Shown here: piece by piece, positions 15,550-25,586 of the stretch | Layout: each line of letters begins with the position of its first letter | Numbering within the stretch: position 1 is the stretch's first letter | From: Methanobacteriota archaeon | GTDB taxonomy: Bacteria; Myxococcota; UBA727; JABDBI01 | Length of the DNA: 44,407 bases | Direction of reading: 5' to 3' | NCBI GenBank assembly: GCA_013288705.1 | Contig: JABDBI010000014.1 | Span: 1-44,407, forward strand | The notes under the pieces: model-generated | The model's database searches: none | The model's input: the letters and a program-made list of their open reading frames with translations, nothing else | What the model was told of the DNA's origin: nothing | Translations under genes and position numbers: made by a program

Positions 15550-16194
15550 TTAGGAGTGCAAAAATCTTTGCACCACGTCCAGAAAGTGCGCCTTGCCTGC
15601 ATCCGCTCGAATATCTATTTCACTGACATCGACGCACATCACATCCATCTTGTATTTGCTCTCACAAATCTGCGGTAGCACAGAGTAGTACGCGTTAAGA
15701 CCCTCTAAGAACTTCGTCGTGATGCCAGACTCTTCCGCACGCCCACGTTTTTGGATGCGCTCCATCAATGGCAACACACTCGGCACTGTAAGAAAAATGA
15801 CTTTGTCGGGGCGATGTAAATCACGGTTGAGGCGATCAAAATACTCAAAATAAAGCTCCAGCTCCCGATCATCCATAAATCCAAGGCCATGCAGGTATTT
15901 GGCAAAAATCTCCGGATCTTCATAAAGCGTGCGATCTTGAATACAAGATTTCTGCACGCGCGAAATCAGCTCATGATGCTGCACCCGCTTGATAAGAAAC
16001 TCGAGCTGCAATGTGAAGCTCCAGCGAGGCATATTATGGTAGTAGTCGACTAAAAAACGGTTGTCGATCACTGGCTCGTCGAAGAGTTCAAAACCAAAAG
16101 TTTGGCTGATCAGTTTTGCGGCAGTGGTTTTTCCGGAGCCAATGTTGCCGGCCATAGCAACGAAGATTTTTTTATCTGGTGCAATAAAAGTCAT
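15550..16194 (-). CDS. Deoxynucleoside kinase (dAK/dGK type)
   Basis: This 214-aa kinase of the deoxyadenosine/deoxyguanosine kinase family phosphorylates salvaged deoxynucleosides. The P-loop is AGNIGSGKTT at residues about 15-24, the substrate-binding EPV lies near residue 40, and the DRS-like motif is IQDRTLYEDPEIFA near residue 96. The lid region KRGRAEESGI holds the arginines that contact ATP phosphates. Length and motif order fit the bacterial family. It follows the enoyl-CoA hydratase gene by 4 bp, at the end of the carB run. The individual substrate (dA, dG or dC) cannot be settled by eye. Confidence 0.9.
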   Translation of the reverse strand: MTFIAPDKKIFVAMAGNIGSGKTTAAKLISQTFGFELFDEPVIDNRFLVDYYHNMPRWSFTLQLEFLIKRVQHHELISRVQKSCIQDRTLYEDPEIFAKYLHGLGFMDDRELELYFEYFDRLNRDLHRPDKVIFLTVPSVLPLMERIQKRGRAEESGITTKFLEGLNAYYSVLPQICESKYKMDVMCVDVSEIDIRADAGKAHFLDVVQRFLHS

Positions 16195-16198
16195 ATAA

Positions 16199-16987
16199 TT
16201 AAGCGCCGTGGAATTGCGCAGGGCGTTTTTCTAGGTACGCAGCAATACCCTCTTTGGCATCTTGCGAAACAAAGAGCTGTTGCTGCAGTTCGCGTTCGAG
16301 CGCCAGATGTTCTGCTTGCGCCATCTCGCCTCCCGATTGCACTGCGCGCTTGATATAGCCAATCGCAGTGGGTGCCGAGGTGGGTGCACAAAATTGCTCT
16401 GCATATTGAACGACTGCGGCAAGAAATTCGCTGCTTGAATTTGCTTCGATAACTTGATGCAACAAGCCATTTCGCATAGCTTCCTCCGTGCTGAGCAATC
16501 GGCCCGAAACGAGCAACTCCATCGCAGCACCTTTGCCCATTAATCGCGTAAGGCGAGCAGTGCCACCGGTACCTGGAAGCACGCCCAGTTTGACCTCGGG
16601 AAGACCCAGCTTGCCCGCGTCTTTGCGCGCGATCCGCAAATCACATGCAAGGGCGACCTCTAGACCTCCACCGACGCAATGTCCATTGATCGCAGCGATG
16701 ACTAGCTTTGGTGTATTCTCCAATCTCAGCAACGTTTCGTTTGCATGTAAGCAAAAATTATATTTGGCAAGCGGCGTACTTGCGCGCAACATGTCAACAT
16801 CAGCACCAGCGCAAAAAAAGCGATCGCCTGCTCCGGTGATTAAAATCACATCGCTATCGCTAGAAGCACGCGCTTCCAAAATCGCCTCATCGAGCGCGCG
16901 CATCATCGCATAGGAATAGCAATTTGCCGGTGGCGCATCGAGCGTGATTACAAAGACTCTTTTTTCTTTATGCGTTTTGACCAGCAT
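16199..16987 (-). CDS. Enoyl-CoA hydratase/isomerase family protein
   Basis: This 262-aa crotonase-fold enzyme acts on acyl-CoA thioesters. The oxyanion-hole segments are [11 protein letters not shown] near residue 60 and [21 protein letters not shown] near 100-120. The catalytic-glutamate region [18 protein letters not shown] is intact, so hydratase activity is plausible. The substrate is unknown. The gene starts inside the last 20 bp of carB in another frame, so its translation is probably coupled to carB. This is an odd pairing of pyrimidine/arginine synthesis with acyl-CoA metabolism. The deoxynucleoside kinase follows 4 bp later. Confidence 0.9.
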   Translation of the reverse strand: MLVKTHKEKRVFVITLDAPPANCYSYAMMRALDEAILEARASSDSDVILITGAGDRFFCAGADVDMLRASTPLAKYNFCLHANETLLRLENTPKLVIAAINGHCVGGGLEVALACDLRIARKDAGKLGLPEVKLGVLPGTGGTARLTRLMGKGAAMELLVSGRLLSTEEAMRNGLLHQVIEANSSSEFLAAVVQYAEQFCAPTSAPTAIGYIKRAVQSGGEMAQAEHLALERELQQQLFVSQDAKEGIAAYLEKRPAQFHGA

Positions 16988-19900
16988 TTTTCATCTCCGC
17001 GAGATCTCGTAGGCGCTCTTGAATCGACGCCACTTCTAATAGCGGAGATTGACGCAAATGCAAGATTGTTCGGCTTGCCGCTTCTGCTGCTTGCACGGTG
17101 GTGTAATAAGGAATGTGCAATTCAAGTGCTTTGCGTCGAAACAGATAGCTGTCGTAAACACTGCGGGGGCCAAGTGTAGTGTTAAACAAAAGCTGCACTT
17201 CACCCGCTTCGATGGCTTCCAGGATATGTGGCGAACCTTCGCGCACTTTGTTCACGCGTCGTGACGAAATGCCATGACTCTTCAAAAAGTGGTGCGTTCC
17301 CGATGTCGCCAAAATGCGGAAACCAGCTTGTGAGAGTCCCCTGATAGCAGGCAGTATGGCTTCCTTGTCGGGCTCCGCAATCGAGATAAATATTGTTCCG
17401 TCGAGAGGCAAAGTCATGCCTGCAGCCATTTGGCTCTTGGCAAACGCATCTTCAAATAGCGTCGCAATGCCCATCACTTCACCGGTAGAGCGCATCTCCG
17501 GCCCTAAGATTGCATCTGCCTCGGGAAATTTATTAAATGGCATCACAGCTTCTTTGATGGCCACATAGGGAAAGTCGACGCTGTGAATAGGAGGCTGCTC
17601 CACGCCAAGTTCATCAAGCGTTTGACCTGCCATCACGAGTGCCGCAATACGCGCCAAGGGGAATCCAGTGGTTTTGCTCACGAAGGGAACCGTGCGTGAC
17701 GCACGCGGATTAACTTCCAGCACAAACACTTGGTTCTTCTGCACCGCAAATTGGATGTTCACGAGCCCAATGGCATGGAGTTCAAGTGCAAGGCGTCTCG
17801 ATGCTTCACAAATCTCATCTACGACGGCCCGATCAAGCCCATGAGGTGGAAGCACACAGGCCGAGTCGCCGGAGTGCACACCGGCTTCTTCGATGTGACG
17901 CATGACGCCACCAATGATTACAGTGGAGCCGTCGCAAACAACATCGACGTCCACTTCGATGGCTTCATCTAGAAACCGATCGATGAGAACAGGTCTTTCG
18001 TCAGAGGCTTGTACAGCCGATGTAAGATATCGGAGCAAACCTGCATCGTCGTATATGAGCTCCATCGCCCGTCCACCGAGCACGTAAGAGGGCCTTAGCA
18101 TGAGCGGATATCCCAAAGCCTGCGCCGCAACTTTTGCTTCCTCAATTGACTTGACCAAATAGGAGGGCGGCTGTTTTAGCCCGAGCTTGGCCACGAGCGC
18201 GGCTGAGCGCCCGCGGTCCTCCGCGCGATCAATTGCGTCTGGGGAAGTGCCAATGATGGGCACACCGGCCTGCTCAAGTCGCTTAGCAAGCTTTAACGGA
18301 GTTTGTCCACCAAACTGCACGATCACCCCCTCGGGCTTCTCGTGTTCGACGATATTCATCACGTGCTCGAACGTGAGCGGCTCAAAGTAGAGTCGATCTG
18401 CACAGTCGTAGTCGGTGCTTACAGTCTCCGGATTACAATTCACCATAATGGTCTCATAACCAGCTTTCGTGAGAGCTTGCACTGCTTGGACACAGCAATA
18501 ATCAAACTCGATGCCTTGCCCAATGCGAATTGGTCCACCACCGAGCACCATGATTTTTTTTGCGTTGGTTGGCGGCGATTCGATATCGTCGATCTGTGGA
18601 CGCTCATAGCAAGAGTAGAGATAGGGTGTGAACGCCTCAAACTCAGCTGCGCAAGTGTCGACTTGTTTGAAGCACGGCACAACCTTGTTTTGATAGCGCA
18701 GCGCGCGAATCTCCTGCTCAGATTTGTTGGTGAGGCTGGCAATGCTCGCATCACTAAAACCCCACTGCTTGGCTTGCCAAAGTTTGTCCGCATCAATGCT
18801 GGTTTGCAGTTCTATTTCAAACGCAATCATTTGGGCGATGTGTGTGAGAAACCAAGGGTCGATGGCTGTCGTAGCAAAAATGTCTTCGACCGAACGACCA
18901 CATCTAAAACTCTCGGCGATCAGCCAAAGGCGTTCTGCAGTAGGAGCATTTAAGCGTTCAAGCAGATTCTGTTCGGTGAGCGGGGTGCCGCTGATTTTAT
19001 TGACGGCGCTTGCTTCGAAGCCATCACAGCCATACTCGAGCGAGCACAACACTTTGCCCAGGGCTTCTTTAAACGTTCGCCCAATGGCCATCGCTTCGCC
19101 CACAGATTGCATCTGCGTGGTCAACTTGCCACTGACGCCCTTGAATTTTTCAAACGCAAACCTGGGGGCTTTCACTACGACGTAATCGAGGCTCGGTTCA
19201 AAAGCAGCTTTGGTCTTTTGCGTGATGTCATTGGTAATTTCGTCGAGCGTGTAGCCAACCGCAACCTTAGCAGCGATTTTGGCGATCGGATAACCCGTCG
19301 CTTTCGACGCCAGCGCAGAACTACGCGAGACACGCGGATTCATCTCGATGATCACCACACGGCCGGTTGTCGGGTGCACCGCAAATTGCACATTGCTGCC
19401 ACCCGTCTTCACCCCGATGGCGCGCAAAATGGCCAAGCTCGCATTCCGAAGCACCTGGTATTCTTTATCGGTGAGCGTTTGCGCAGGCGCGACGGTAATG
19501 GAATCGCCAGTGTGAACACCCATGGGATCAAGATTCTCAATGCTACATACAATGACGGCGTTGTCGGCTTTATCGCGCATGACTTCGAATTCGAATTCTT
19601 TCCACCCGAGCGCACTTTCCTCGACCAACACTTCACCCGTTGGACTCTGTTTAAGTCCATTGCGCACGATTTTCTCAAATTGACTCTCGTCGTACGCGAT
19701 GCCCCCGCCTGTTCCCCCGAGCGTGAAGCTCGGCCTAATCACAATGGGAAGGCCGAACTGTGCCTTCGCGTGGTGCGCTTCTTGAAGTGAGCGACAAAGC
19801 TCGGAGCGCAGTGTGTCGAGGCCAATGGCAGTCATCGCCTCTTTAAAAAGTTGACGGTCTTCCGCGCGCTTGATGACATCTATCTCGGCACCGATCAATT

Positions 19901-20240
19901 CGATATCCAGTTCGTCAAGCGTGCCATCTTGCGCGAGTGCGATCGCCAAATTCAGCGCAGTTTGCCCGCCCACGGTGGGTAGGATCGCGTCGGGGCGTTC
20001 CTTTTTCAAAATCTCCCGGACCACAGCAGGCGTGAGCGGTTCGATATAAGTAGCATCGGCAAGCTCGGGATCAGTCATGATGGTAGCAGGATTCGAATTG
20101 ACCAAAATAATTCGGTATCCGTCGTCCTTTAGAGCCTTGATCGCTTGGGTGCCTGAGTAGTCAAACTCGGCAGCTTGGCCAATGATCACGGGACCTGATC
20201 CCAAAACGCAAATAGAGTGGATGTCTTTTCGTGCTGGCAT
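16968..20240 (-). CDS. carB: Carbamoyl-phosphate synthase large subunit
   Basis: This 1090-aa enzyme makes carbamoyl phosphate for pyrimidine and arginine synthesis with the small subunit CarA, which is not in this window. Two homologous ATP-grasp halves are visible. The first has [29 protein letters not shown] and [18 protein letters not shown]. The second has [27 protein letters not shown] and [17 protein letters not shown]. The C-terminal MGS-like allosteric domain follows ([16 protein letters not shown]). The start [10 protein letters not shown] at 20240 matches the usual family N-terminus, so the longer open frame overlapping folD is rejected. The stop overlaps the enoyl-CoA hydratase start by 20 bp. 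Only 34 bp separate it from divergent folD. Confidence 0.97.
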   Translation of the reverse strand: MPARKDIHSICVLGSGPVIIGQAAEFDYSGTQAIKALKDDGYRIILVNSNPATIMTDPELADATYIEPLTPAVVREILKKERPDAILPTVGGQTALNLAIALAQDGTLDELDIELIGAEIDVIKRAEDRQLFKEAMTAIGLDTLRSELCRSLQEAHHAKAQFGLPIVIRPSFTLGGTGGGIAYDESQFEKIVRNGLKQSPTGEVLVEESALGWKEFEFEVMRDKADNAVIVCSIENLDPMGVHTGDSITVAPAQTLTDKEYQVLRNASLAILRAIGVKTGGSNVQFAVHPTTGRVVIIEMNPRVSRSSALASKATGYPIAKIAAKVAVGYTLDEITNDITQKTKAAFEPSLDYVVVKAPRFAFEKFKGVSGKLTTQMQSVGEAMAIGRTFKEALGKVLCSLEYGCDGFEASAVNKISGTPLTEQNLLERLNAPTAERLWLIAESFRCGRSVEDIFATTAIDPWFLTHIAQMIAFEIELQTSIDADKLWQAKQWGFSDASIASLTNKSEQEIRALRYQNKVVPCFKQVDTCAAEFEAFTPYLYSCYERPQIDDIESPPTNAKKIMVLGGGPIRIGQGIEFDYCCVQAVQALTKAGYETIMVNCNPETVSTDYDCADRLYFEPLTFEHVMNIVEHEKPEGVIVQFGGQTPLKLAKRLEQAGVPIIGTSPDAIDRAEDRGRSAALVAKLGLKQPPSYLVKSIEEAKVAAQALGYPLMLRPSYVLGGRAMELIYDDAGLLRYLTSAVQASDERPVLIDRFLDEAIEVDVDVVCDGSTVIIGGVMRHIEEAGVHSGDSACVLPPHGLDRAVVDEICEASRRLALELHAIGLVNIQFAVQKNQVFVLEVNPRASRTVPFVSKTTGFPLARIAALVMAGQTLDELGVEQPPIHSVDFPYVAIKEAVMPFNKFPEADAILGPEMRSTGEVMGIATLFEDAFAKSQMAAGMTLPLDGTIFISIAEPDKEAILPAIRGLSQAGFRILATSGTHHFLKSHGISSRRVNKVREGSPHILEAIEAGEVQLLFNTTLGPRSVYDSYLFRRKALELHIPYYTTVQAAEAASRTILHLRQSPLLEVASIQERLRDLAEMKNAGQNA

Positions 20241-20274
20241 AAGTATAGTGTTCAATTTTAGGTGAGGAATATCA

Positions 20275-21129
20275 ATGCCACAAATGTTGGATGGAGCAAG
20301 GCTCGCGCAAAAAATGAAGCAAGCCCTGCGCGAAGAGATAGAGAAGCGGAGATCCAAGGGAAAGCGGCCACCGAGCTTGCGCACTGTGTTGGTCGGCGAA
20401 AATGCTGCGAGCGAAATCTACGTGCGCAATAAGATTGCCTTTGCCAACGAGGTGGGGATGAAAAGCTCCTGCTTTCATCTGCTCAGTTCTTGCCCACAGA
20501 ATCAACTCTTTGATTTGATCGGCGATCTAAACGCTGATCCCGAGGTCGATGGTATTTTGGTGCAGCTGCCGTTGCCCAAGCAAATCGATGTGCAAAAGGT
20601 GATGTCGGCCATTTTGCCTGATAAAGATGTGGATGGTTTCCATCCCTACAATATTGGCAGGCTCATCTTAGGTGAGCCGATATTTCAGCCGTGTACACCA
20701 GCAGGTATTATGCAGCTCTTGGACGATGGTGGTATTGATCTGCGAGGCCAGTACACCGTGGTGATTGGCTGTAGCAATATTGTGGGTAAGCCCCTCACAC
20801 ATATGTTGCTCGCACGTGATGCGACGGTGACGGTTTGTAATATCCACACAAGAGATTTGGAAAAAATTACCAAGCGTGCAGACATCGTCGTGTCGGCTGT
20901 GGGAAAACCAAGGCTCCTTGGGCGTGATCATATTCGCGAAGGCGCGGTTATCGTTGATGTGGGTATTAATCGGCAAAAGGACGGCACGGTGGTTGGTGAT
21001 GTAGATGCTGATGCGGTGATGGACATCGTGAAGGCGATTACCCCAGTTCCCGGTGGAGTTGGCCCAATGACGGTAGCCGTGCTTGCGCAAAACACCCTTT
21101 TGGCCAACCAATTGCACCTAGATGGCTAA
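20275..21129 (+). CDS. folD: Methylenetetrahydrofolate dehydrogenase/cyclohydrolase
   Basis: This 284-aa bifunctional enzyme interconverts methylene-THF, methenyl-THF and formyl-THF in one-carbon metabolism. The active-site Tyr and Lys lie in [16 protein letters not shown] near residues 49-65. [41 protein letters not shown] (NADP loop) and [12 protein letters not shown] are all present. The start ATG has a GGTGAGG ribosome binding site. It supplies formyl-THF, the donor used by Fmt encoded about 10 kb downstream. Confidence 0.97.
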   Translation: MPQMLDGARLAQKMKQALREEIEKRRSKGKRPPSLRTVLVGENAASEIYVRNKIAFANEVGMKSSCFHLLSSCPQNQLFDLIGDLNADPEVDGILVQLPLPKQIDVQKVMSAILPDKDVDGFHPYNIGRLILGEPIFQPCTPAGIMQLLDDGGIDLRGQYTVVIGCSNIVGKPLTHMLLARDATVTVCNIHTRDLEKITKRADIVVSAVGKPRLLGRDHIREGAVIVDVGINRQKDGTVVGDVDADAVMDIVKAITPVPGGVGPMTVAVLAQNTLLANQLHLDG

Positions 21130-21146
21130 ATTGTGCCACATTGTGC

Positions 21147-21175
21147 TTGACGCACCTGCATGAAACTTGTTACCT
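21147..21175 (+). promoter_or_regulatory. Sigma70-type promoter for tRNA-Ser
   Basis: TTGACG (21147-21152) and TTACCT (21170-21175) are separated by exactly 17 bp and lie 17 bp upstream of the mature tRNA 5' end, between folD and the tRNA gene. The -35 is near consensus and the -10 is weaker. Confidence 0.55.
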
Positions 21176-21192
21176 GCTAGGCGTTGGTTTTT

Positions 21193-21284
21193 GGAGCGAT
21201 GGCCGAGTGGCTGAAGGCGCACGCCTGCTAAGTGTGTATGGGGCTTAAACCCCATCCCGGGTTCGAATCCCGGTCGCTCCGCCA
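21193..21284 (+). tRNA. tRNA-Ser (anticodon GCT)
   Basis: This 92-nt class II tRNA has an acceptor stem GGAGCGA pairing with TCGCTCC, a D arm GCCGAGTGGCTGAAGGC, and an anticodon stem CACGC/GTGTG with loop CTGCTAA (anticodon GCT, reading AGC and AGT). A long variable arm (TATGGGGCTTAAACCCCAT) and the T arm CCGGGTTCGAATCCCGG follow, then an encoded GCCA 3' end. The long variable arm is the serine identity element. It sits between folD and the convergent FHA gene. Confidence 0.97.
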
Positions 21285-21304
21285 ACTAATCCTGAATCCT
21301 GTCG

Positions 21305-22291
21305 TCAGGTATAAAACAAAATCAGAAAAGCGCCTGCAATGAGTCCAACCACTGTGATCACCGCCAAACCAATAAGCGCGACGTCGGTGGCGGCCATCTT
21401 TGTTTTGGTCGGGAGTTGTGTTTGATAGGGTTCGTTCGGTATTTTGTCCAGTTTATCCGGCGCGGTTGACTTATGTTCTGCAGGTGGTGTTTGTGCCGGT
21501 CTAGCTTCAGGTTTGGCGGGCGGTGGTGGAGCAATACTGCGATTGGCAAATGCGGGAACGTTGCTAAGCCTCTGCACCATGCTTGCATCCGGATCAATAA
21601 AGGTTAACCGAATTGCGCCAAGCGAAATCTCGTCTTTGTCTTTTAGTGCTGTTCGCGCTTCGATGCGCTCACCATTGACAACCACACCATTCTTACTGCC
21701 CATGTCCTCAAGAAAAATTTCACCCCACTCCTGCTGAATGCGCGCATGGCGACGGGAAATATTGACATCATCCAGCTGCAAATCGCATTTGTCACTGCGA
21801 CCAATGACCAGCTCGCTCACACTTTGCCCGAGCTCGACTTTTTTCCCTTCTTGTGGCCCATTCATGACTCTCAGGTAGGGAATGTCATCGCCAGATGCGA
21901 GCTCACTCAAAGCCTCTTGCATCATTTTCTTTGCAACAACAGAAGTCTGCTCATCTGGAAAGTCGCTCTGGCTCGCTTCATCTGACAAATCGACGGTGAT
22001 CTGATAATGCACAATCTGGAGAACATCTTGATTCTTGAGCACACGCTTGCCCCCTGAAAGAAGAGGCTCGCCATTGTATAACGTGCCATGCGTGGAGCGC
22101 AGATCTTGTACAAACCACTCCTTGTCCTCTCGCAAAATGACTGCATGGTGACGACTAATGGTACTAAGTGGCAGTTGGACGTCATTGTTTTTATCACGGC
22201 CAAGGGTGATTTTCGGCTGATCAAATGACAAATCAAAATCACGCGACGCCTCGTCGGGTACTTCAAGATGGACGTGAAGCTTGATTTGCAT
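21305..22291 (-). CDS. Tail-anchored protein with two FHA domains
   Basis: This 328-aa protein has two forkhead-associated domains that bind phosphothreonine peptides. FHA1 (about 25-90) has ITLGRDKNNDVQL, TISRHHAVI and RSTHGTLYNG. FHA2 (about 155-220) has LVIGRSDKCDLQL, NISRRHARI and GSKNGVVVNG. The key Arg, Ser and Asn residues are intact in both. A Pro/Ala-rich linker follows (240-300), and one membrane helix at the extreme C-terminus (VALIGLAVITVVGLIAGAFL). It is therefore tail-anchored with the FHA domains in the cytoplasm. No Ser/Thr kinase gene is in the window. It starts 9 bp after the TPR lipoprotein gene, at the end of a four-gene run. Confidence 0.9.
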   Translation of the reverse strand: MQIKLHVHLEVPDEASRDFDLSFDQPKITLGRDKNNDVQLPLSTISRHHAVILREDKEWFVQDLRSTHGTLYNGEPLLSGGKRVLKNQDVLQIVHYQITVDLSDEASQSDFPDEQTSVVAKKMMQEALSELASGDDIPYLRVMNGPQEGKKVELGQSVSELVIGRSDKCDLQLDDVNISRRHARIQQEWGEIFLEDMGSKNGVVVNGERIEARTALKDKDEISLGAIRLTFIDPDASMVQRLSNVPAFANRSIAPPPPAKPEARPAQTPPAEHKSTAPDKLDKIPNEPYQTQLPTKTKMAATDVALIGLAVITVVGLIAGAFLILFYT

Positions 22292-22300
22292 GCGAAGCCT

Positions 22301-23443
22301 TTATTGCCCAGAAAGAGTTGTAATGATGCGTTGACATTGTGCAAGCTTATCGGGCTCACCCCTGCCGACGTTGCAGAGCAGGTAGGATTGACAATTCTGA
22401 AATGCAGATTTTGAGTTAAGCACCTTTTTGTAATACATGGCGAGGCTGTAATATGCCAAGCAGAGTTTAGAATCGAGTTTGGCGGCTGTCTCGCACTCAG
22501 AAACGCCCATGTCATTCATGCCGTTCTCGAAGAGGGCGGCACAATATCCATAGTGGCCTTGCGCGTCCTGTGGATTTGCCTTAATTCGATCGATATATTG
22601 CGAGAGGGCACCCGTCTTCATTTGGCTGCCCTGATACGCTGCATCCATTCCTTGGATGCAGACTGGGTTTTTCTTGTTGAGCGCAAGGCACTGAACGAAT
22701 GCATAGAGGGCTTGGTCGAATTGGTTGAGGTAAAGCAATGTGTGACCATCGCTTTCGAGACAGCCCTCATTAGTGGGCTCAACACGGAGGCACTGCGAAA
22801 AGAAACGGAGGGCTTCCTGTAATTCTTGGTGCATCCGATCCGGGTGCTTTTCGGCCGCAGCAAGGTAGGTCATGATCAATCCCTGATCGCGATAGGCATT
22901 GGCAAAGCTTGGATTTAGAGCGGCAACCTTTTGATACTGGCCCAAGGCGAGATCGTAGTTGGTTTTCGCGTTGACAAAATCCTGTTGTCCCGTCAATTTT
23001 TGCCCCACACGCAAGTACGTGAGACCGAGGTTGTATCGGGCATCTAAATAGCCAGGGTCAATTTCAATAGCAGCCTTAAAAAAGGGCAACGCTGCTTCAT
23101 ATTCATATTTCCTGAAATGCACGACACCAAGATTGTTTCGGGCTTGGGCGAAGTTTTTACTCTTGCTAATGGCTTGGGTGAAATATTTGATGGCTGTGTC
23201 GGAATCGTTTCTACCTAGTGCAACAAGCCCAAGCCCATTGATGCACTCAGGGACATTCTCGTCGTACTCGAGGCAAAGCTGGCAGCGTGTTTCAGCGGCG
23301 TCATAGTCGCCCACTTGTAAACTTTGAACACAGGCATTTTCCTGGTTTAATGCAAGCGGATTAATACCCTTTGGCGATGAACAGGATTGGTTAAGAGCCA
23401 AACAAACCGCAAAAAAAATAATGCCACGATAAATATGCTTCAT
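22301..23443 (-). CDS. TPR-repeat lipoprotein
   Basis: This 380-aa lipoprotein has signal MKHIYRGIIFFAVCLALNQSC with the lipid-modified Cys at about residue 21. The mature part is a solenoid of about seven TPR units, for example AIKYFTQAISKSKNFAQARN, ALPFFKAAIEIDPGYLDARY and ALGQYQKVAALNPSFANAYR. TPR lipoproteins of this kind act as assembly or pilotin factors for outer-membrane machines (Tgl/PilF-like) or as general scaffolds. Which applies here is unknown. The C-terminal third has extra cysteines (YGYCAALF, CQSYLLCN). It lies between a YIP1-like gene (25 bp upstream) and the FHA gene (9 bp downstream). Confidence 0.85.
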   Translation of the reverse strand: MKHIYRGIIFFAVCLALNQSCSSPKGINPLALNQENACVQSLQVGDYDAAETRCQLCLEYDENVPECINGLGLVALGRNDSDTAIKYFTQAISKSKNFAQARNNLGVVHFRKYEYEAALPFFKAAIEIDPGYLDARYNLGLTYLRVGQKLTGQQDFVNAKTNYDLALGQYQKVAALNPSFANAYRDQGLIMTYLAAAEKHPDRMHQELQEALRFFSQCLRVEPTNEGCLESDGHTLLYLNQFDQALYAFVQCLALNKKNPVCIQGMDAAYQGSQMKTGALSQYIDRIKANPQDAQGHYGYCAALFENGMNDMGVSECETAAKLDSKLCLAYYSLAMYYKKVLNSKSAFQNCQSYLLCNVGRGEPDKLAQCQRIITTLSGQ

Positions 23444-23468
23444 TGTTTTCCATCCTTCGTCTCCACTA

Positions 23469-24146
23469 CTATAACACTTTCGACCAGTAGACTGCCAACG
23501 ATTGGATAGAAGACGTCCATAAAACTTTTACAAGCAGCGCCGGCGCGATAACCAGCGTGAAGGCCGAAAAAACGCGGATGGAATAGGCCTGCCTGAGCCC
23601 AATGATGAGTACGCCAATCATCCAGAGAGCCGAAATGGGCGGGCCCAGCACGGGAACTGCGGAGAAAATTTGGGGTGCCATAGCAAACGCAACAATCATC
23701 AATGTTGTGTCAAATCCCACAGGTTTGGCAGGTGTTTTAGAAAGGCCGTGAAGCGTCACATGTAAAATGCCTGCCAACACATAGCAGGTAAAATAAGTGG
23801 TAAGAGGGAGAAAAAGAAGCTCAAACATGGTTTGTGTCTGCAATATTTTGAGCTGGGTCTGAAGAGAATCAGCCAGATTCGCTGTAGGTTCGGCGAGCAT
23901 TTGCGAAATTTGCTTGAGCCACAGAGGGTCGGTTGGGATTGAATGAGAAGCCCAATTCACAAAACATAGCTGCGTAGCCGCTTGTCCCGCGCACCCTACG
24001 AAGGCACATACACATGCAAGCCAAATGGCACGTTGATTAAAATGCTCGAGCGGTTGCACCGAAAAAAAATCTTTTGGAAATCTGAGCACAAGAAAAAAAG
24101 AACTAAAAAACCAATTTAAAAATGGCGCTTCTTTAGTTGTCTGCAT
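23469..24146 (-). CDS. YIP1-family membrane protein
   Basis: This 225-aa inner-membrane protein has about five membrane segments and the layout of bacterial YIP1-domain proteins: the N-terminal LRFPKDFFSVQP amphipathic start, a first helix near residues 40-60, a loop of about 50 residues, then four closely spaced helices. LILPLT-like and PISALWMIGVLIIGLRQAYSI segments match the family look. Function is not known for bacterial members. It starts 13 bp after the stop of the AlkZ-like gene and precedes the TPR lipoprotein gene by 25 bp. Confidence 0.75.
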   Translation of the reverse strand: MQTTKEAPFLNWFFSSFFLVLRFPKDFFSVQPLEHFNQRAIWLACVCAFVGCAGQAATQLCFVNWASHSIPTDPLWLKQISQMLAEPTANLADSLQTQLKILQTQTMFELLFLPLTTYFTCYVLAGILHVTLHGLSKTPAKPVGFDTTLMIVAFAMAPQIFSAVPVLGPPISALWMIGVLIIGLRQAYSIRVFSAFTLVIAPALLVKVLWTSSIQSLAVYWSKVL

Positions 24147-24159
24147 GGTTTATGTCATG

Positions 24160-25509
24160 TCATATTGGGCTGTCTTCGTCTACAACATCAGAGGAAGGAC
24201 GGACCATATGGTCGTTATCCAAGTACTTGCCTCTCATGGTATTTGAGTGTCGTCGCTCCATGAGGTTGTCGCTGGGCCTGTTTTCTTTATCGGATACCAC
24301 AGGCTCTTTGCCAAGCGGCCAAAGGAATGAACCTAGAGGGCGTTCGAGTAGAGACCGTGGCAGAGGGCGTTCAAAAAGATTCACCGTACCTGCGCCGGTC
24401 AATTCTGCTAAACGAATCGCGTGCTCTTCCGCTCGATGGAAAACAGCCTTTCTCCGATTGGCGTGCGAGGAAAAAACATGAAATTCGAGCGTGTTGACTT
24501 GTGTATCTCTAAACTGCCAAAGCCCAAGTATCTTGCCTGCCTCCACAATGACGCTTGTTGCGTTGCCGGCCGCGTCATAGACAAACGAATGCCATTCTTT
24601 GTCCACCAATCGTTTGCGATGTACCCACCCAAGCGTGTAAGGGTCCCAAGGTGGCAAAAATTCCAGATCATCTTTACTATCGGGGAGATTTTGCATGAGC
24701 TCAACGGATTCGCGCAGGCCAATGAGATCTTCTTTGTAGCCCTCGACTGGAAATCTCACCGCTTCTCGTCGAAGGTGGGACACCGAGCGCTGGATTTGCA
24801 TAAGTGGCAGCCCAGTCCACCACCCGATATCATCGGTTGTCGCAGGCCCATAACAGCGCAGGTATCGACGAATGGTTTCAGTGCGGGCCGCTTCCGGGTT
24901 TTCCGTGGTAAGTTGGGTTTCCGTTAGCCAATTCTTGGTCAACCCAAAGGAGAAGTCATTCCCCTTCCATCCCTTAGTCATTGTTCTAACAAGAATTCCC
25001 ATGTCGCAGAGTTTACGAATTGCGAGCTTTTCCAAAATTGCGCCTGGGCGTTTCTTTACCCCCGCAAAAATGATATTGGCGATTTGATCCTGAGTTTGCG
25101 GCAGGGAAAAGTTGCTCTCCAATAGCATCTTCCCATATTTGCTGAGGATGGCTTCTGTCACCCCCACACTTTTGAGACGTTCCATGCCATTGTCTTTGAG
25201 GTGCCCATGAAGTGCGCGAAAATAGAGTGGGTAATCAGAGCTGCTCAGCAGAAATAGAGAACCACGGAAAGCCGTTGCCCGAACCAAGGTGCGGTCGTTG
25301 AGAAGTGCTTCATCCAGATCATCTGCATGAATGCTCTTTCGCCGTGCAAGCAGCGAAAGATATGCCACGGGATTTGGTCCAAAGAAGCCAGGTCGATTGG
25401 CGACCGCATCCACCAGTGTTTCATGATCGCCAAAGCAATTGAGCGTTGCATGGTGATACCGCTGCAACGTTTTCAATGCGATTCGATCGATGACAAGCCT
25501 GCTCGCCAT
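24160..25509 (-). CDS. Winged-helix DNA-binding protein, AlkZ/YcaQ-like (HTH_42)
   Basis: This 449-aa protein fits the winged-helix family that includes the DNA glycosylases AlkZ and YcaQ, which excise bulky or crosslinked bases. Visible family features are LLARRKSIHADDLDEALLNDRTLVRATAFRGSLF (about 50-85, given here only as a landmark region) reduced to its core ATAFRGSLF, the GLPLMQIQRSV helix, LEFLPPWDPYTLGW and KILGLWQF. At the position where active glycosylases carry a QxQ or QxD motif, this protein reads GFFGPNPVAY, so the catalytic glutamines seem missing. The C-terminal 60 residues are an extra charged tail. It heads a run with YIP1, TPR and FHA genes. Confidence 0.75.
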   Translation of the reverse strand: MASRLVIDRIALKTLQRYHHATLNCFGDHETLVDAVANRPGFFGPNPVAYLSLLARRKSIHADDLDEALLNDRTLVRATAFRGSLFLLSSSDYPLYFRALHGHLKDNGMERLKSVGVTEAILSKYGKMLLESNFSLPQTQDQIANIIFAGVKKRPGAILEKLAIRKLCDMGILVRTMTKGWKGNDFSFGLTKNWLTETQLTTENPEAARTETIRRYLRCYGPATTDDIGWWTGLPLMQIQRSVSHLRREAVRFPVEGYKEDLIGLRESVELMQNLPDSKDDLEFLPPWDPYTLGWVHRKRLVDKEWHSFVYDAAGNATSVIVEAGKILGLWQFRDTQVNTLEFHVFSSHANRRKAVFHRAEEHAIRLAELTGAGTVNLFERPLPRSLLERPLGSFLWPLGKEPVVSDKENRPSDNLMERRHSNTMRGKYLDNDHMVRPSSDVVDEDSPI

Positions 25510-25586
25510 GCTGCTGAGCCTTTACTGGTAGGAAGTATCTGTTCTCTTTGTCTGTTGAAGCCAGCAAAGCGTTCAAGGAGTAGTCA

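Noticed and set aside
18303-19790. Long plus-strand ORFs (216 and 227 aa) antisense to carB
   Set aside because: They lie within conserved carB coding sequence and have no recognisable protein features. They are mirror frames of a GC-rich gene.
21193-21284. tRNA-Ser as an integration site for a genomic island
   Set aside because: Genes on both sides are ordinary, there is no integrase, and I found no second copy of the tRNA 3' end in the window.
21305-22291. FHA protein as the T3SS ring protein SctD
   Set aside because: SctD has one N-terminal FHA-like domain, a central membrane helix and large periplasmic ring domains. This protein has two canonical FHA domains and ends with its only membrane helix, leaving no periplasmic part.
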